Made by a program: the position numbers and the translations under genes. From NCBI GenBank assembly GCA_900541985.1, contig UQLX01000027.1:1-34015 (forward strand): a stretch of 34,015 nucleotides of DNA. The letters are read 5' to 3'. Under the pieces are notes generated by a model. That model was not told where the DNA came from. It saw only the letters and a list, made by a program, of their open reading frames with translations, and ran no database searches. Shown in pieces: positions 7,601-15,608 of the stretch (its first letter is position 1; every line of letters begins with the position of its first letter). Source of the stretch: an uncultured Blautia sp. GTDB lineage: Bacteria > Bacillota > Clostridia > Lachnospirales > Lachnospiraceae.

Positions 7601-7629
7601 TTGACAAAAACGTTTTTCTGGATTATAGT
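7601..7629 (+). promoter_or_regulatory. sugar-operon promoter with an operator between -35 and -10
   Basis: -35 TTGACA (7601-7606), 17-bp spacer, -10 TATAGT (7624-7629). The spacer contains the perfect palindrome AAAACGTTTT (7607-7616), a classic LacI-type operator core. Binding there would block polymerase. The leader to the first start codon is about 120 nt and contains no ORF that I would defend. Confidence 0.78.
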
Positions 7630-7651
7630 GTAATCACCTTGAACAACAAAT

Positions 7652-7708
7652 ATTTAAAATTTTAAATCCATATAGTACAAATACACAAAAATATGGATTT
7701 ATTTTTTT
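7652..7708 (+). promoter_or_regulatory. leader hairpins with T run, possible attenuator
   Basis: A perfect 16-nt palindrome (7652-7667) overlaps a second stem, AAATCCATAT (7664-7673) with ATATGGATTT (7691-7700). The second stem is followed by ATTTTTTT. The two stems share bases 7664-7667 and so cannot form fully together. The shape resembles an antiterminator/terminator pair, though the stems are AT-rich and weak. Confidence 0.4.
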
Positions 7709-7718
7709 AAGACTTAGA

Positions 7719-7728
7719 AAAACGTTTT
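7719..7728. promoter_or_regulatory. second perfect AAAACGTTTT operator in the leader
   Basis: Identical 10-bp palindrome to that in the promoter spacer, 112 bp further on (centre to centre) and 30 bp before the start codon. It is suitable as a looping partner or roadblock for the LacI-type regulator. Confidence 0.65.
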
Positions 7729-7757
7729 ACCAGAAACAAAGAAAGAGAGGGAAACAG

Positions 7758-8972
7758 ATGGAACAGAAAAAAAGGCTCTCGGAACAGGCAATGGAACAGG
7801 GCAGTGGGATTTTGAGGCTGGCACCTACATGGGTTCCCCGTTCTTTTTGCAGACCGGGTAAACGTATTAAGCTTCATCCCGATGATTATTTTATTCTCGG
7901 ACAGAGAGGCGGAATCGATGAAAGATGGTTTTCCTCAACTACATGGGCTGAGAATGGCCCGGGAACTCCGGAAGACGAAGGGCTGAGTTATGTAGTTGTA
8001 GATGAAGAAGGAAAAGAAAAAGTTCTTTTGAGAGATGTGGTTGAACTTCTTGGATCAGAGGTGATTGGAGAAGCACTTTGGAATAAATATCATCGTTGGG
8101 CAATGTTTTCTAAATTTTTTGATAACGCAGGTCCTCTTCCGCATCATATTCATCATAGGACAGAACATGCAGCCCGGGTAGGAGCATCTGGAAAACCGGA
8201 AATGTATTTCTTCCCATCTCAGATGAATAATCATGGCGGAGAATTTCCATTTACATTTTTTGGGTTTAATCCGGAAACCACAAAGGAAGAGGTATTAGAA
8301 GCACTGAAAAAATTCACCCAAGGTGATAATCAGATTCTTTCTCTGGCAATGGCATATAAGCTGGATCTTGACACTGGATGGGATGTCCCGCCAGGAGTGA
8401 TGCATGCACCAGGAAGTCTCTGTACATATGAACCTCAGTTTGCTTCCGATGTCTATGCAATGTATCAGTCGGTTTTAATGAACGGACAGATCGTAGGGGA
8501 AGATCTTCTCTGGAAAAATACTCCGGAAGAAGAACTTGGAAATTATGAATATCTTTTAGATGTGATTGACTGGGAGCGAAATGTAGATCCTGATTTCCAT
8601 AAAAATCGCTTTATGAAGCCAATTCCGGTAAGACCGTTGGAAGATATGATGGCAGACGGTTATATTGAGGAATGGATCTGTTATAAATGTGAAACTGTTT
8701 CAGCGAAACGTCTTACAATCCTTCCGGGACGCAGTGTGACTATTAAAGATAATGCACCATATGGTCTGATTTGCCTGGAAGGACATGGAAGCTTTGGAAA
8801 ATGGCAGATTGAATCACCGGCACTGATCCATTATGGTCAGCTGACACATGATGAATATTTTGTTACTGAAAAAGCAGCAAAAGAGGGTGTGGTAATCACT
8901 AACCCATCTCTTACTGACCCGATCGTGATCCTGAAACATTTTTCAGAGAATCCTGATCTGGTGATCAAATAA
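7758..8972 (+). CDS. phosphomannose-isomerase-like double-cupin protein 1 (putative aldose isomerase)
   Basis: 404 residues, first gene of the sugar operon. It resembles class I mannose-6-phosphate isomerases. Candidate metal ligands are the H130-x-H132 pair (HHIHH), E148 in GKPEMYFF and H216 in PPGVMHAPG, which mirror the Gln/His/Glu/His set of PMI. A second beta-rich cupin half (about 310-400) carries LTILPGRSVTIKD and GHGSFG. It is clearly homologous to the product at 14194-15498, sharing LHPDDYF, SKFFDN, AARVG, TYEPQ and LKHF. Free-sugar activity of PMIs (isomerisation of lyxose and ribose) is known for Bacillus enzymes. In this operon a role as the aldose-ketose isomerase feeding the L-xylulokinase-like enzyme is reasonable but unproven. 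AGAGAGGG precedes the start. Confidence 0.7.
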   Translation: MEQKKRLSEQAMEQGSGILRLAPTWVPRSFCRPGKRIKLHPDDYFILGQRGGIDERWFSSTTWAENGPGTPEDEGLSYVVVDEEGKEKVLLRDVVELLGSEVIGEALWNKYHRWAMFSKFFDNAGPLPHHIHHRTEHAARVGASGKPEMYFFPSQMNNHGGEFPFTFFGFNPETTKEEVLEALKKFTQGDNQILSLAMAYKLDLDTGWDVPPGVMHAPGSLCTYEPQFASDVYAMYQSVLMNGQIVGEDLLWKNTPEEELGNYEYLLDVIDWERNVDPDFHKNRFMKPIPVRPLEDMMADGYIEEWICYKCETVSAKRLTILPGRSVTIKDNAPYGLICLEGHGSFGKWQIESPALIHYGQLTHDEYFVTEKAAKEGVVITNPSLTDPIVILKHFSENPDLVIK

Positions 8973-8996
8973 AAGAATTTAAAGGAGGAGAAAAAC

Positions 8997-10505
8997 TTGG
9001 CAGGTAAATATGTACTGGAAGCCACAGGAATTGCAAAATCTTTCTCCGGAGTAACCGTCCTGAACGGGGCAGAGCTTTGTATTGAACCAGGTGAGCTTCA
9101 TGCTCTTATGGGAGAGAACGGAGCAGGAAAATCTACCCTTATGAAGATCATTATGGGAATTTACACAAAAGATGCAGGAAAAGTAGTACTGGATGGAAAA
9201 GAAGTTGAATTTAAATCCGCCAGAGATGCTCTTGATGCAGGAATTTCCATGATCCATCAGGAATTGAGTCCAATCCCGGAAATGACTGTTGCTGAGAATG
9301 TTTTTCTTGGCAGAGAACAGAAAAAGTTTAAAGGGTTACCGTTTGTAGATAAGAAGGAACTGAATGGAAAAACCCAGGAACTTCTGAAGGAATATGATCT
9401 GGATCAGTTTATCAGTCCAACTATGAAAATGAAGGATCTGAATATTGCACAGATTCAGATGATGGAAATTATTAAAGCTGTTTCCTACAATTCCAAAGTA
9501 ATTATTATGGATGAGCCGACTTCCTCTCTTTCGGAGAAAGAAACGGAAACCCTGTTCCGCATTATCGACAGCCTTCGCAAAAAGAATGTAGGAATCATCT
9601 ATATTTCTCATCGAATGGAAGAAGTTTTCCAGCTGGCAGATCGTGTCTCTGTTCTTCGTGACGGACAGTTTATTGGTTGTGTAAAAGTTGCTGAGGCATC
9701 CAGGGAACAGCTGATCAACATGATGGTAGGTCGTGAACTGGAAGGAGGATATCCTCATAATACAGCCCAAAAAGGTGATGTTGTACTGGAACTGCAGAAC
9801 TTTACCAGAAAAGGTGTTTTTGAAAATGTAAATCTCAAGGTTCATGCAGGAGAGATCCTTGGTATGGCTGGTCTGGTAGGTGCAGGACGAAGTGAGGTTA
9901 TGAAAGCACTGGTAGGATATGATCCGCTGGATTCCGGAGAAATATATCTGGAAGGACAGAAGATTACTATTAAACATCCCAATGATGCGGTCAAACATCA
10001 TATTGTAATGGCATCTGAGGACAGAAAAGAGTTAGGTCTTGTCCTTTGCCGAAGCATCAAAGAGAATGTATCTCTCCAGAATTTTGACAAGCTTTCTAAA
10101 GGCTCCTTTATTCAGAAGCTAAAAGAGAGAAAGATGGCTGGTGCATATACAGAAAAGATGGCTACCAAAATGAACGGGATCGATGATCTGGTATCCAGTC
10201 TTTCTGGAGGAAATCAGCAAAAAGTAGTTCTTGCAAAGTGTCTGTTGTCAGAGCCAAAGGTACTGATCATGGATGAGCCTACCAGAGGTATTGATGTAGG
10301 TGCAAAAGCTGCGATCTATAACATTATGGTGGGACTGGCAAAACAGGGAATTGCAATCATTATGATCTCCTCAGAAATGCCGGAGCTGATCGGAATGAGT
10401 GACAGGATCATAGTCATGTCAGGCGGTCAGGTCAAAGGTGAGCTTGAGGGAGCAGAAGCGCAGTCTCAGCAGACGATCATGAATTTAGCATTTGGAGGAG
10501 AATAA
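8997..10505 (+). CDS. ribose-type sugar ABC transporter ATPase (RbsA-like, TTG start)
   Basis: 502 residues. Two fused ATPase domains energise sugar import at the inner face of the membrane. Domain 1 (about 5-240) has Walker A GENGAGKST and Walker B VIIMDEPTSS. Domain 2 (about 255-495) has the degenerate Walker A GLVGAGRSE, ABC signature LSGGNQQKVVLAKCLL and Walker B VLIMDEPTRGID. This asymmetry is normal for the RbsA/MglA/XylG group. Translation begins at TTG (8997-8999): AGGAGG is at 8983-8988 and no ATG lies nearby in frame. It is followed after one base by the permease gene, so the two are translationally coupled. Substrate is predicted from context to be a pentose or related sugar. Confidence 0.92.
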   Translation: MAGKYVLEATGIAKSFSGVTVLNGAELCIEPGELHALMGENGAGKSTLMKIIMGIYTKDAGKVVLDGKEVEFKSARDALDAGISMIHQELSPIPEMTVAENVFLGREQKKFKGLPFVDKKELNGKTQELLKEYDLDQFISPTMKMKDLNIAQIQMMEIIKAVSYNSKVIIMDEPTSSLSEKETETLFRIIDSLRKKNVGIIYISHRMEEVFQLADRVSVLRDGQFIGCVKVAEASREQLINMMVGRELEGGYPHNTAQKGDVVLELQNFTRKGVFENVNLKVHAGEILGMAGLVGAGRSEVMKALVGYDPLDSGEIYLEGQKITIKHPNDAVKHHIVMASEDRKELGLVLCRSIKENVSLQNFDKLSKGSFIQKLKERKMAGAYTEKMATKMNGIDDLVSSLSGGNQQKVVLAKCLLSEPKVLIMDEPTRGIDVGAKAAIYNIMVGLAKQGIAIIMISSEMPELIGMSDRIIVMSGGQVKGELEGAEAQSQQTIMNLAFGGE

Positions 10506-10506
10506 G

Positions 10507-11454
10507 ATGACACAGAAAAAAGATATGGGCAAGATCCTGAGACAGTTTGGTCTTGTGATAGTTGCTCTCATCATCATTGTTTTTATGAGCTTTACATCTG
10601 ATGTGTTCCTGACAAGCCAGAACATCATCAATATTTTAAGACAGATTTCTATTAATGGTATTCTTGCGGTTGGTATGACCTTTGTTATCCTGACTGGCGG
10701 AATCGACCTTTCTGTTGGTTCAGTAGTTGCGATTACAGGAGTTATTGTGGGATCTCTTTTAAAGGGAGGAACAAATTGGTTTGTTGCAAGCCTTGCAGCT
10801 CTCGCTATTTCTATGGTGTGTGGTGCTATCAATGGATGGCTGATCGCTTATGTAGGGTTTCAGCCGTTTATCGCAACATTGTCCACTATGACTATTGGAC
10901 GTGGATTTGCACAGGTATATTCTAACGGAAAACCATATATTATTTCTGATCCAAGTTTTAAAGTTATAGGTCAGGGATATTTTCTCGGAATACCAGTTCC
11001 CATTATCCTGCTTGTTATCTTCTGTGTTCTTGGCCTGGTAGTGCTGTCCATGACTACATTTGGACGCTATGTATTTGCTATCGGAGGAAACAAAAGTGCA
11101 GCAAAACTCTCCGGTGTAAGAACTCAGAGAGTGCAGCTTATGGTTTATGTTTTGTCATCTATTTGTGCATGGATGGTAGGTCTGATCCTTGCAGCTCGTA
11201 TCAGTTCCGGACAGCCTACAGCAGGTGAGTCCTATGAGATGGATGCAATTGCCGCGACAGCTATCGGCGGAACAAGTATGAATGGAGGTATTGGTTCTTT
11301 GACTGGTACAATCTGCGGTTTCGTAATCCTGGGACTTCTGCAGAACTCCATGAACCTTATGAATATCAACTCTTTTTGGCAGCAGATCGTAAAAGGACTT
11401 CTGATCATTATTGCAGTATTCCTTGATATGAGAACAAAAGGAAAGAAGAATTAA
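10507..11454 (+). CDS. ribose-type sugar ABC transporter permease (RbsC-like)
   Basis: 315 residues, strongly hydrophobic, with 8-10 predicted membrane segments. It has the conserved family stretch GMTFVILTGGIDLSVGSVVA and the later EEA-like coupling region AGESYEMDAIAATAIGGTSM. It forms the membrane channel, probably as a homodimer, with the upstream ATPase. The start at 10507 (MTQKKDMGK) is preferred over the in-frame ATG at 10492 because GGAGGAG (10494-10500) precedes it and it begins right after the ATPase stop. Confidence 0.92.
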   Translation: MTQKKDMGKILRQFGLVIVALIIIVFMSFTSDVFLTSQNIINILRQISINGILAVGMTFVILTGGIDLSVGSVVAITGVIVGSLLKGGTNWFVASLAALAISMVCGAINGWLIAYVGFQPFIATLSTMTIGRGFAQVYSNGKPYIISDPSFKVIGQGYFLGIPVPIILLVIFCVLGLVVLSMTTFGRYVFAIGGNKSAAKLSGVRTQRVQLMVYVLSSICAWMVGLILAARISSGQPTAGESYEMDAIAATAIGGTSMNGGIGSLTGTICGFVILGLLQNSMNLMNINSFWQQIVKGLLIIIAVFLDMRTKGKKN

Positions 11455-11470
11455 ACAAAAAATAAAGAAC

Positions 11471-11493
11471 TTTAATATCACGGAGATATTAAA
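11471..11493 (+). promoter_or_regulatory. intergenic hairpin between permease and binding-protein genes
   Basis: Perfect 9-bp inverted repeat TTTAATATC/GATATTAAA with loop ACGGA. It probably serves as an RNA processing or stability element that raises binding-protein expression over the permease, as often seen in such operons (inference). Confidence 0.5.
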
Positions 11494-11526
11494 AATAAGA
11501 AATTAAATTTTAAGGAGGAACAAAAA

Positions 11527-12567
11527 ATGAAGAAACAGATTATCGGTGGTTTATTAGCAGTATCTATGGTGGCATCCATGGGAGCAGTGAATGTTGCAGC
11601 AGAGGGAAAAGACAATGCAGACATTAAGATTGGATTCTCTTCCAAAGACAACAGTGATGTTTTTGTTGCAAATATTGCTGATGCAGCAGAGGCAAGAGCA
11701 AAAGAACTGGGCGTAGAGCTTCTTATGTATGATGCAGGCGGAGACGTAAACAAACAGATCAGTGACTGTGAAACTCTTATTGCAGCTGGTGTGGATGCGC
11801 TTGTAGTTATTCCTCAGAGTGTAGAAGGAAGTGCTCCTGTTGTAAGTATGGCAAATGATGCAGGCGTTCCGATCATCATTGATAATGGTGACATTGCTGA
11901 TACAAACTATACAGCATTTGTAGGCTGTACAGATCAGGAATCCGGTGAGCTGCTGGGTAAATGGTTTGTTGAAGAATCTGGTCTGAAAGAAGGCGACAAG
12001 GTTGCTATCATCGAAGGACCAATGGGACAGTCCGGACAGGTTGGACGTATGGCAGGATTTGAGGCTGTAGGAATGCTTGATTATTTTGATGTTGTTGCAA
12101 CTCAGACTGCGAACTGGAAACGTGATGAAGCAATGGCACTTGCAGAAGACTGGATCACAACTTATGGCGAAGATCTGAAAGCGATCATCTGCGAGAACGA
12201 TGATATGGGTATGGGAGCTCTTTCAGCAGCACAGGCAGCAGGAAGAGACGACATCATTATCGGTGGTGTAGATGGAATTGAAGATGCAGTACAGGCTGTT
12301 AAAGACGGTGTATATGGTGTAAGTGTTCTTCAGGACTCTGCAGGACAGGGAGCTACAGGTGTTGATGTTGCACTGGCAGCAGCAAAAGGTGAGGAATTTG
12401 AAAAGGATACAAGAATTCCATTCCGTCCGATCACAAAAGATAATGTTGATGCTTACCTTGAGGGCGGCGTAGAAGCTATCTCCGGTGATGATGCAGCAGA
12501 AGAGAAAACTGAAGAAGCAGCAGAGGAAACAGCAGAGGAAACAGCAGAAGAGGAAGCTGCAGAATAA
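11527..12567 (+). CDS. sugar-binding protein of the ABC importer (RbsB/LacI-like fold), no lipobox
   Basis: 346 residues. The Sec signal peptide (1-~26) has KK, a hydrophobic core and a VAA|EG cleavage site, but no Cys, so it is not an ordinary Gram-positive lipoprotein. The mature part is a type 1 periplasmic-binding fold: IKIGFSSKDNSDVFVANI, GGDVNKQISDCETLIAAGVDALVVIP, IIIDNGD, EGPMGQSGQVGRMAGF and IICENDDMGMGALSAAQAAG. The last ~20 residues are a pure Ala/Glu/Thr tail (AEETAEETAEEEAAE). It delivers the sugar to the upstream permease. AAGGAGG lies at 11512-11518. How it stays at the cell surface is unclear. Confidence 0.9.
   Translation: MKKQIIGGLLAVSMVASMGAVNVAAEGKDNADIKIGFSSKDNSDVFVANIADAAEARAKELGVELLMYDAGGDVNKQISDCETLIAAGVDALVVIPQSVEGSAPVVSMANDAGVPIIIDNGDIADTNYTAFVGCTDQESGELLGKWFVEESGLKEGDKVAIIEGPMGQSGQVGRMAGFEAVGMLDYFDVVATQTANWKRDEAMALAEDWITTYGEDLKAIICENDDMGMGALSAAQAAGRDDIIIGGVDGIEDAVQAVKDGVYGVSVLQDSAGQGATGVDVALAAAKGEEFEKDTRIPFRPITKDNVDAYLEGGVEAISGDDAAEEKTEEAAEETAEETAEEEAAE
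12520..12543 (+). repeat. 12-bp tandem repeat encoding the acidic tail
   Basis: Two exact copies of GCAGAGGAAACA (12520-12531, 12532-12543) plus degenerate flanking copies encode repeated AEET at the C-terminus of the binding protein. Confidence 0.85.
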
Positions 12568-12602
12568 TTGACTGAAAATTGAGACTGGAATAACAGGAGC
12601 AA

Positions 12603-12650
12603 GGCACCGCTGGCAAAGAAATAATAGAAAGGACTTTGCGGCGGTGCTTT
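12603..12650 (+). terminator. partial terminator/attenuator after the binding-protein gene
   Basis: AAGGCACCGC (12601-12610) pairs with GCGGTGCTTT (12641-12650), and inside it GCAAAG with CTTTGC. The U-run is weak (CTTTGTG). It is likely a leaky terminator that lowers expression of the enzymes downstream relative to the transporter. Confidence 0.6.
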
Positions 12651-12703
12651 GTGCGCTTAAAATCCGGAAAATCTCACCGGATAATAGAGAAAGGAGATGC
12701 AAA

Positions 12704-13132
12704 ATGCTTAGAAATATACCTAAAATCCTTCCACCGGAACTTGTAAAAACCATGATGGAAATGGGGCATTCAGATGTATTGATTATTGCAGACGCTAATT
12801 TCCCGGGAACTGCACATGCAAAAAAGATGATTCGTATGGATGGAATCATGATTCCGGAGCTTCTTGAAGCAGTGCTGCAGCTGTTCCCGCTGGATAATTT
12901 TATTGATGATCCGGTACGTCTTATGAGAAACCTTCCTACAGAGCCGGTTCCGGAAATTTGGGAAACCTATCGTGAACTTTTGAAAAAATATGATAAAGAC
13001 GACGCATTCCATGATTTTACATTTATTGACAGACTGCCATTTTATAAAACAGCAGAAGAAGCGTTTGTGATCGTTCAGACAGGTGATGAATCCCGCTATG
13101 GAAACATCATTCTTCAGAAAGGAGTCTGCTGA
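12704..13132 (+). CDS. L-fucose mutarotase-like protein (RbsD/FucU family)
   Basis: 142 residues, the usual FucU length. It interconverts alpha and beta anomers of a sugar so that the isomerase or kinase receives the right form. Visible family motifs are MGHSDVLIIADANFPG at the N-terminus, the central LLEAVLQLFPLD segment and the C-terminal ESRYGNIILQKGV. The start at 12704 (MLRNIPKILP) is chosen because AAGGAG (12691-12696) precedes it; the longer frame from 12644 runs into the attenuator hairpin. It lies six bases ahead of the DUF4432 gene. Substrate could be fucose, ribose or another pentose; context favours the sugar imported by this operon. Confidence 0.9.
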   Translation: MLRNIPKILPPELVKTMMEMGHSDVLIIADANFPGTAHAKKMIRMDGIMIPELLEAVLQLFPLDNFIDDPVRLMRNLPTEPVPEIWETYRELLKKYDKDDAFHDFTFIDRLPFYKTAEEAFVIVQTGDESRYGNIILQKGVC

Positions 13133-13138
13133 AGGTCT

Positions 13139-14170
13139 ATGAATTATCAGGAAGAAAAAAAGTATATCGGAAACCGTGACCAGCTTATTCGTGTGAAACG
13201 GCTCAAAATGCAGGAGGGAAAGGCTGCAGGCGTAGAAATGCTGGATGTACAGAACCGTTCAGGAATGCATTTTGACGTAAATGTAAGCAGGGGAATGGAT
13301 ATCCCGTATCTGGATTTCTGTGGAGAGAATGTAGGGTTTATTTCCCCTTGTGGTGTGGTAGCTCCGGAATATTTTGATGATAAGGAACTGGGATTTCTCA
13401 AAAGTTTTACAGCAGGTTTTCTTACAACATGCGGATTAAAGGTGGCAGGAGCTCCTTGTGAGTATGAAGGAGCTGAATATGGACTCCACGGCAATCTTTC
13501 TCATACTCCGGCAGAAGAAGTAAGTGCTGTAATTGAAGAAGGTGGAGATACACCATGTGCGGTAATTCGTGGAAAAATCCGCGATGCGGTGATTTTTGGC
13601 GACAAGATGTGTCTGGAGCGTGAAATAAGGTGCTTTTATAAAGAAAGAAAATTTACGCTCAGAGATAAGGTGACAAATGAAGGATATAAAAAAGTACGCC
13701 AGATGATTCTGTATCACTGCAATATTGGTTATCCGATTTTGAGTCCTGAAAGTGAAGTTTATATTCCTGCGCTGGAAACAAAGGCGCGTAATGCACATGC
13801 ACAGGAAGGCATTGACAGCTGGATGAAGACGCAGATGGCTGATCCGAACTATGAGGAAATGTGTTATTACCACAAACTGAAGCCGGATGAAAAGAATCAT
13901 TCCATAGCAGCAATCTACAACCCGGATCTTGAACTGGGAATTGCCATTGAGATCGATCTGAGTACACTGGATCATTTTGTACAGTGGAAAATGATGGGAG
14001 CAGGGGATTATGTAATGGGTCTGGAACCTTCTAATTCAACCATTGACGGAATTAAAGATGCAGTGGATAACGGGTCTATGAAATATCTGAAACCTGGAGA
14101 AACGAGAGAATATAACCTTACATTCCATATTCTGAAAGGCAGAGAGGAATTTGAGGCAGTAAAACGATGA
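13139..14170 (+). CDS. DUF4432 family aldose 1-epimerase-like protein
   Basis: 343 residues. It belongs to the galactose-mutarotase-like fold group (DUF4432/YihR-like). Supporting segments are RSGMHFDVNVSRGMDIPYLD, a GLHGNLSHTPAE segment with the active-site-type His, and DHFVQWKMMGAGDYVMGLEP. Members usually sit in sugar operons and are thought to mutarotate aldoses or bind sugars; the specific substrate is unknown. Its ribosome site GAAGG overlaps the fucU stop codon, which indicates coupled translation. The presence of two mutarotase-type enzymes (this and FucU) suggests that anomer choice matters for the isomerases of the pathway. Confidence 0.85.
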   Translation: MNYQEEKKYIGNRDQLIRVKRLKMQEGKAAGVEMLDVQNRSGMHFDVNVSRGMDIPYLDFCGENVGFISPCGVVAPEYFDDKELGFLKSFTAGFLTTCGLKVAGAPCEYEGAEYGLHGNLSHTPAEEVSAVIEEGGDTPCAVIRGKIRDAVIFGDKMCLEREIRCFYKERKFTLRDKVTNEGYKKVRQMILYHCNIGYPILSPESEVYIPALETKARNAHAQEGIDSWMKTQMADPNYEEMCYYHKLKPDEKNHSIAAIYNPDLELGIAIEIDLSTLDHFVQWKMMGAGDYVMGLEPSNSTIDGIKDAVDNGSMKYLKPGETREYNLTFHILKGREEFEAVKR

Positions 14171-14193
14171 CAGAAATTTAAGGAGGCATAAAA

Positions 14194-15498
14194 ATGACAG
14201 AGAAAGAATTGATCATCAAGGCAGGCGAAGAACTGGATGCAAAGCTTGCAGAAGCAAAGAAAACAGGAAACCTTGTAGTTAAGGATGCAACTGAAGATGA
14301 AGGTGTGATCCGTTCTACATTTGAAAAAGGAGAAGGGATTTTCCGTTTATTCCCGGCTTTTGTACCTAGAAGATTTGGAAAAGCAGGACGCAGACTGAAA
14401 CTTCATCCAGATGATTATTTCGCATTTGGTATGGCAAGAGGATCCATTACTGAGAGATGGTTTGCATCTACCATTGCGGCACAGAATGGTGAAACAGCAA
14501 AAGCGGATGAAGGTATGGCTTATGTTTGCGTAGATTATAACAGTGATGAAAAGTTTTCTTTAAGAGATGCAGTAAAAGTTTTAGGAGAAGAACTTGTAGG
14601 TAAGGAATTAATGGAGAAATACAATGGATGGCCAATGTATTCTAAGTTCTTTGATAATGAGAACCCTCTGTTCCATCATCTGCACCTTACATTTGAAGAT
14701 GCTGCGCGTGTAGGAAAGCTTGGAAAACCGGAGTGCTATTATTTCCCGAAACAGCTGAATAACTATTTTGGTGAAGCAAATTATACATATTTTGGATTTG
14801 ACCCGGATGTGGATCCAGAGGAAATCAAAGACAGAATCCGTAACTTTAAGGATGATGATACGAGAATTACAGACCTTTCCAGAGCATACAGGATCGAACT
14901 TGGAACCGGCTGGTACACACCGGCAGGCGTGATCCATGCACCGGCTTCTGTTCTGACTTATGAGCCTCAGTGGAATTCAGATGTAAACTCTGTTTATGAG
15001 AATATTGTTTCTGGAGAAGTTTATCCGCCGGAAATGTTGGATGAGGAACTTCCTGAAGGTCAGAAGGATGTTGAGGATGTATTTAAGCTTCTTGACTGGG
15101 ATAAAAATGTGGATCCTCATTACAGAAAACACTATTTCCGCAAACCGATCGTAGAAACTGAGACTGAGCAGTATGTACAGAAATGGATCACATATGCAAA
15201 TCCATATATTGCCGCAAAAGAACTGACTGTAAATCCAGGTCAGACAGTAACTATCAGTGACGGTACTGCATATGGATGTATTTTTGTTCAGGGTCATGGA
15301 AAATTTGGTGTTTATGATGCAGAAGCTCCGACACTGCTTCATTTTGGACAGCAGAGCACAGATGAATTCTTTGTATCTGAGCAGGCATCTGTAAAAGGTG
15401 TGACTATTACAAATACAAGTCAGGTTGAGCCTCTTGTTGTACTGAAACATTTTGGACCAAATTGCCCGGGTGTACCGCAGGAAGTGCCGGAAAATTAA
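14194..15498 (+). CDS. phosphomannose-isomerase-like double-cupin protein 2 (paralogue)
   Basis: 434 residues; about 30 longer at the N-terminus than its paralogue at 7758-8972. Metal-ligand candidates are conserved: H162-x-H164 (HHLHLTFEDAARVG), E180 in GKPECYYF and H248 in PAGVIHAPA. It shares the LHPDDYF, SKFFDN, TYEPQ and PLVVLKHFG stretches. Retention of both copies with intact ligands argues for two activities, either different sugars or heteromer formation, rather than redundancy. AAGGAGG at 14179-14185 fixes the start. A strong hairpin follows the gene. Neither paralogue keeps an obvious phosphate-binding motif that I can name. Confidence 0.7.
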   Translation: MTEKELIIKAGEELDAKLAEAKKTGNLVVKDATEDEGVIRSTFEKGEGIFRLFPAFVPRRFGKAGRRLKLHPDDYFAFGMARGSITERWFASTIAAQNGETAKADEGMAYVCVDYNSDEKFSLRDAVKVLGEELVGKELMEKYNGWPMYSKFFDNENPLFHHLHLTFEDAARVGKLGKPECYYFPKQLNNYFGEANYTYFGFDPDVDPEEIKDRIRNFKDDDTRITDLSRAYRIELGTGWYTPAGVIHAPASVLTYEPQWNSDVNSVYENIVSGEVYPPEMLDEELPEGQKDVEDVFKLLDWDKNVDPHYRKHYFRKPIVETETEQYVQKWITYANPYIAAKELTVNPGQTVTISDGTAYGCIFVQGHGKFGVYDAEAPTLLHFGQQSTDEFFVSEQASVKGVTITNTSQVEPLVVLKHFGPNCPGVPQEVPEN

Positions 15499-15546
15499 GA
15501 GCAGCGTGAAATGAGGTTCCTGTACAGGTAATGTCATTTTGAAAAA

Positions 15547-15590
15547 ACAGCCCGGGATACCAGGAAAATCATGTATTCCGGGCTGTCTTT
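15547..15590 (+). terminator. attenuator hairpin before the kinase gene
   Basis: 14-bp GC-rich stem (15547-15560 with 15573-15586, one G-U pair), 12-nt loop, tail CTTTATC. It lies between PMI-like protein 2 and the kinase, whose GGGAGG follows at once, so it is probably a partial terminator. Confidence 0.7.
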
Positions 15591-15608
15591 ATCATCGGGA
15601 GGAAAAAC

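Noticed and set aside
7556..7728. Repeated A/T-rich palindromes as a CRISPR array or origin
   Set aside because: The copies are short, unevenly spaced, and placed around a promoter behind a LacI-type gene; no cas genes, no DnaA-box cluster and no uniform spacers occur in the window.
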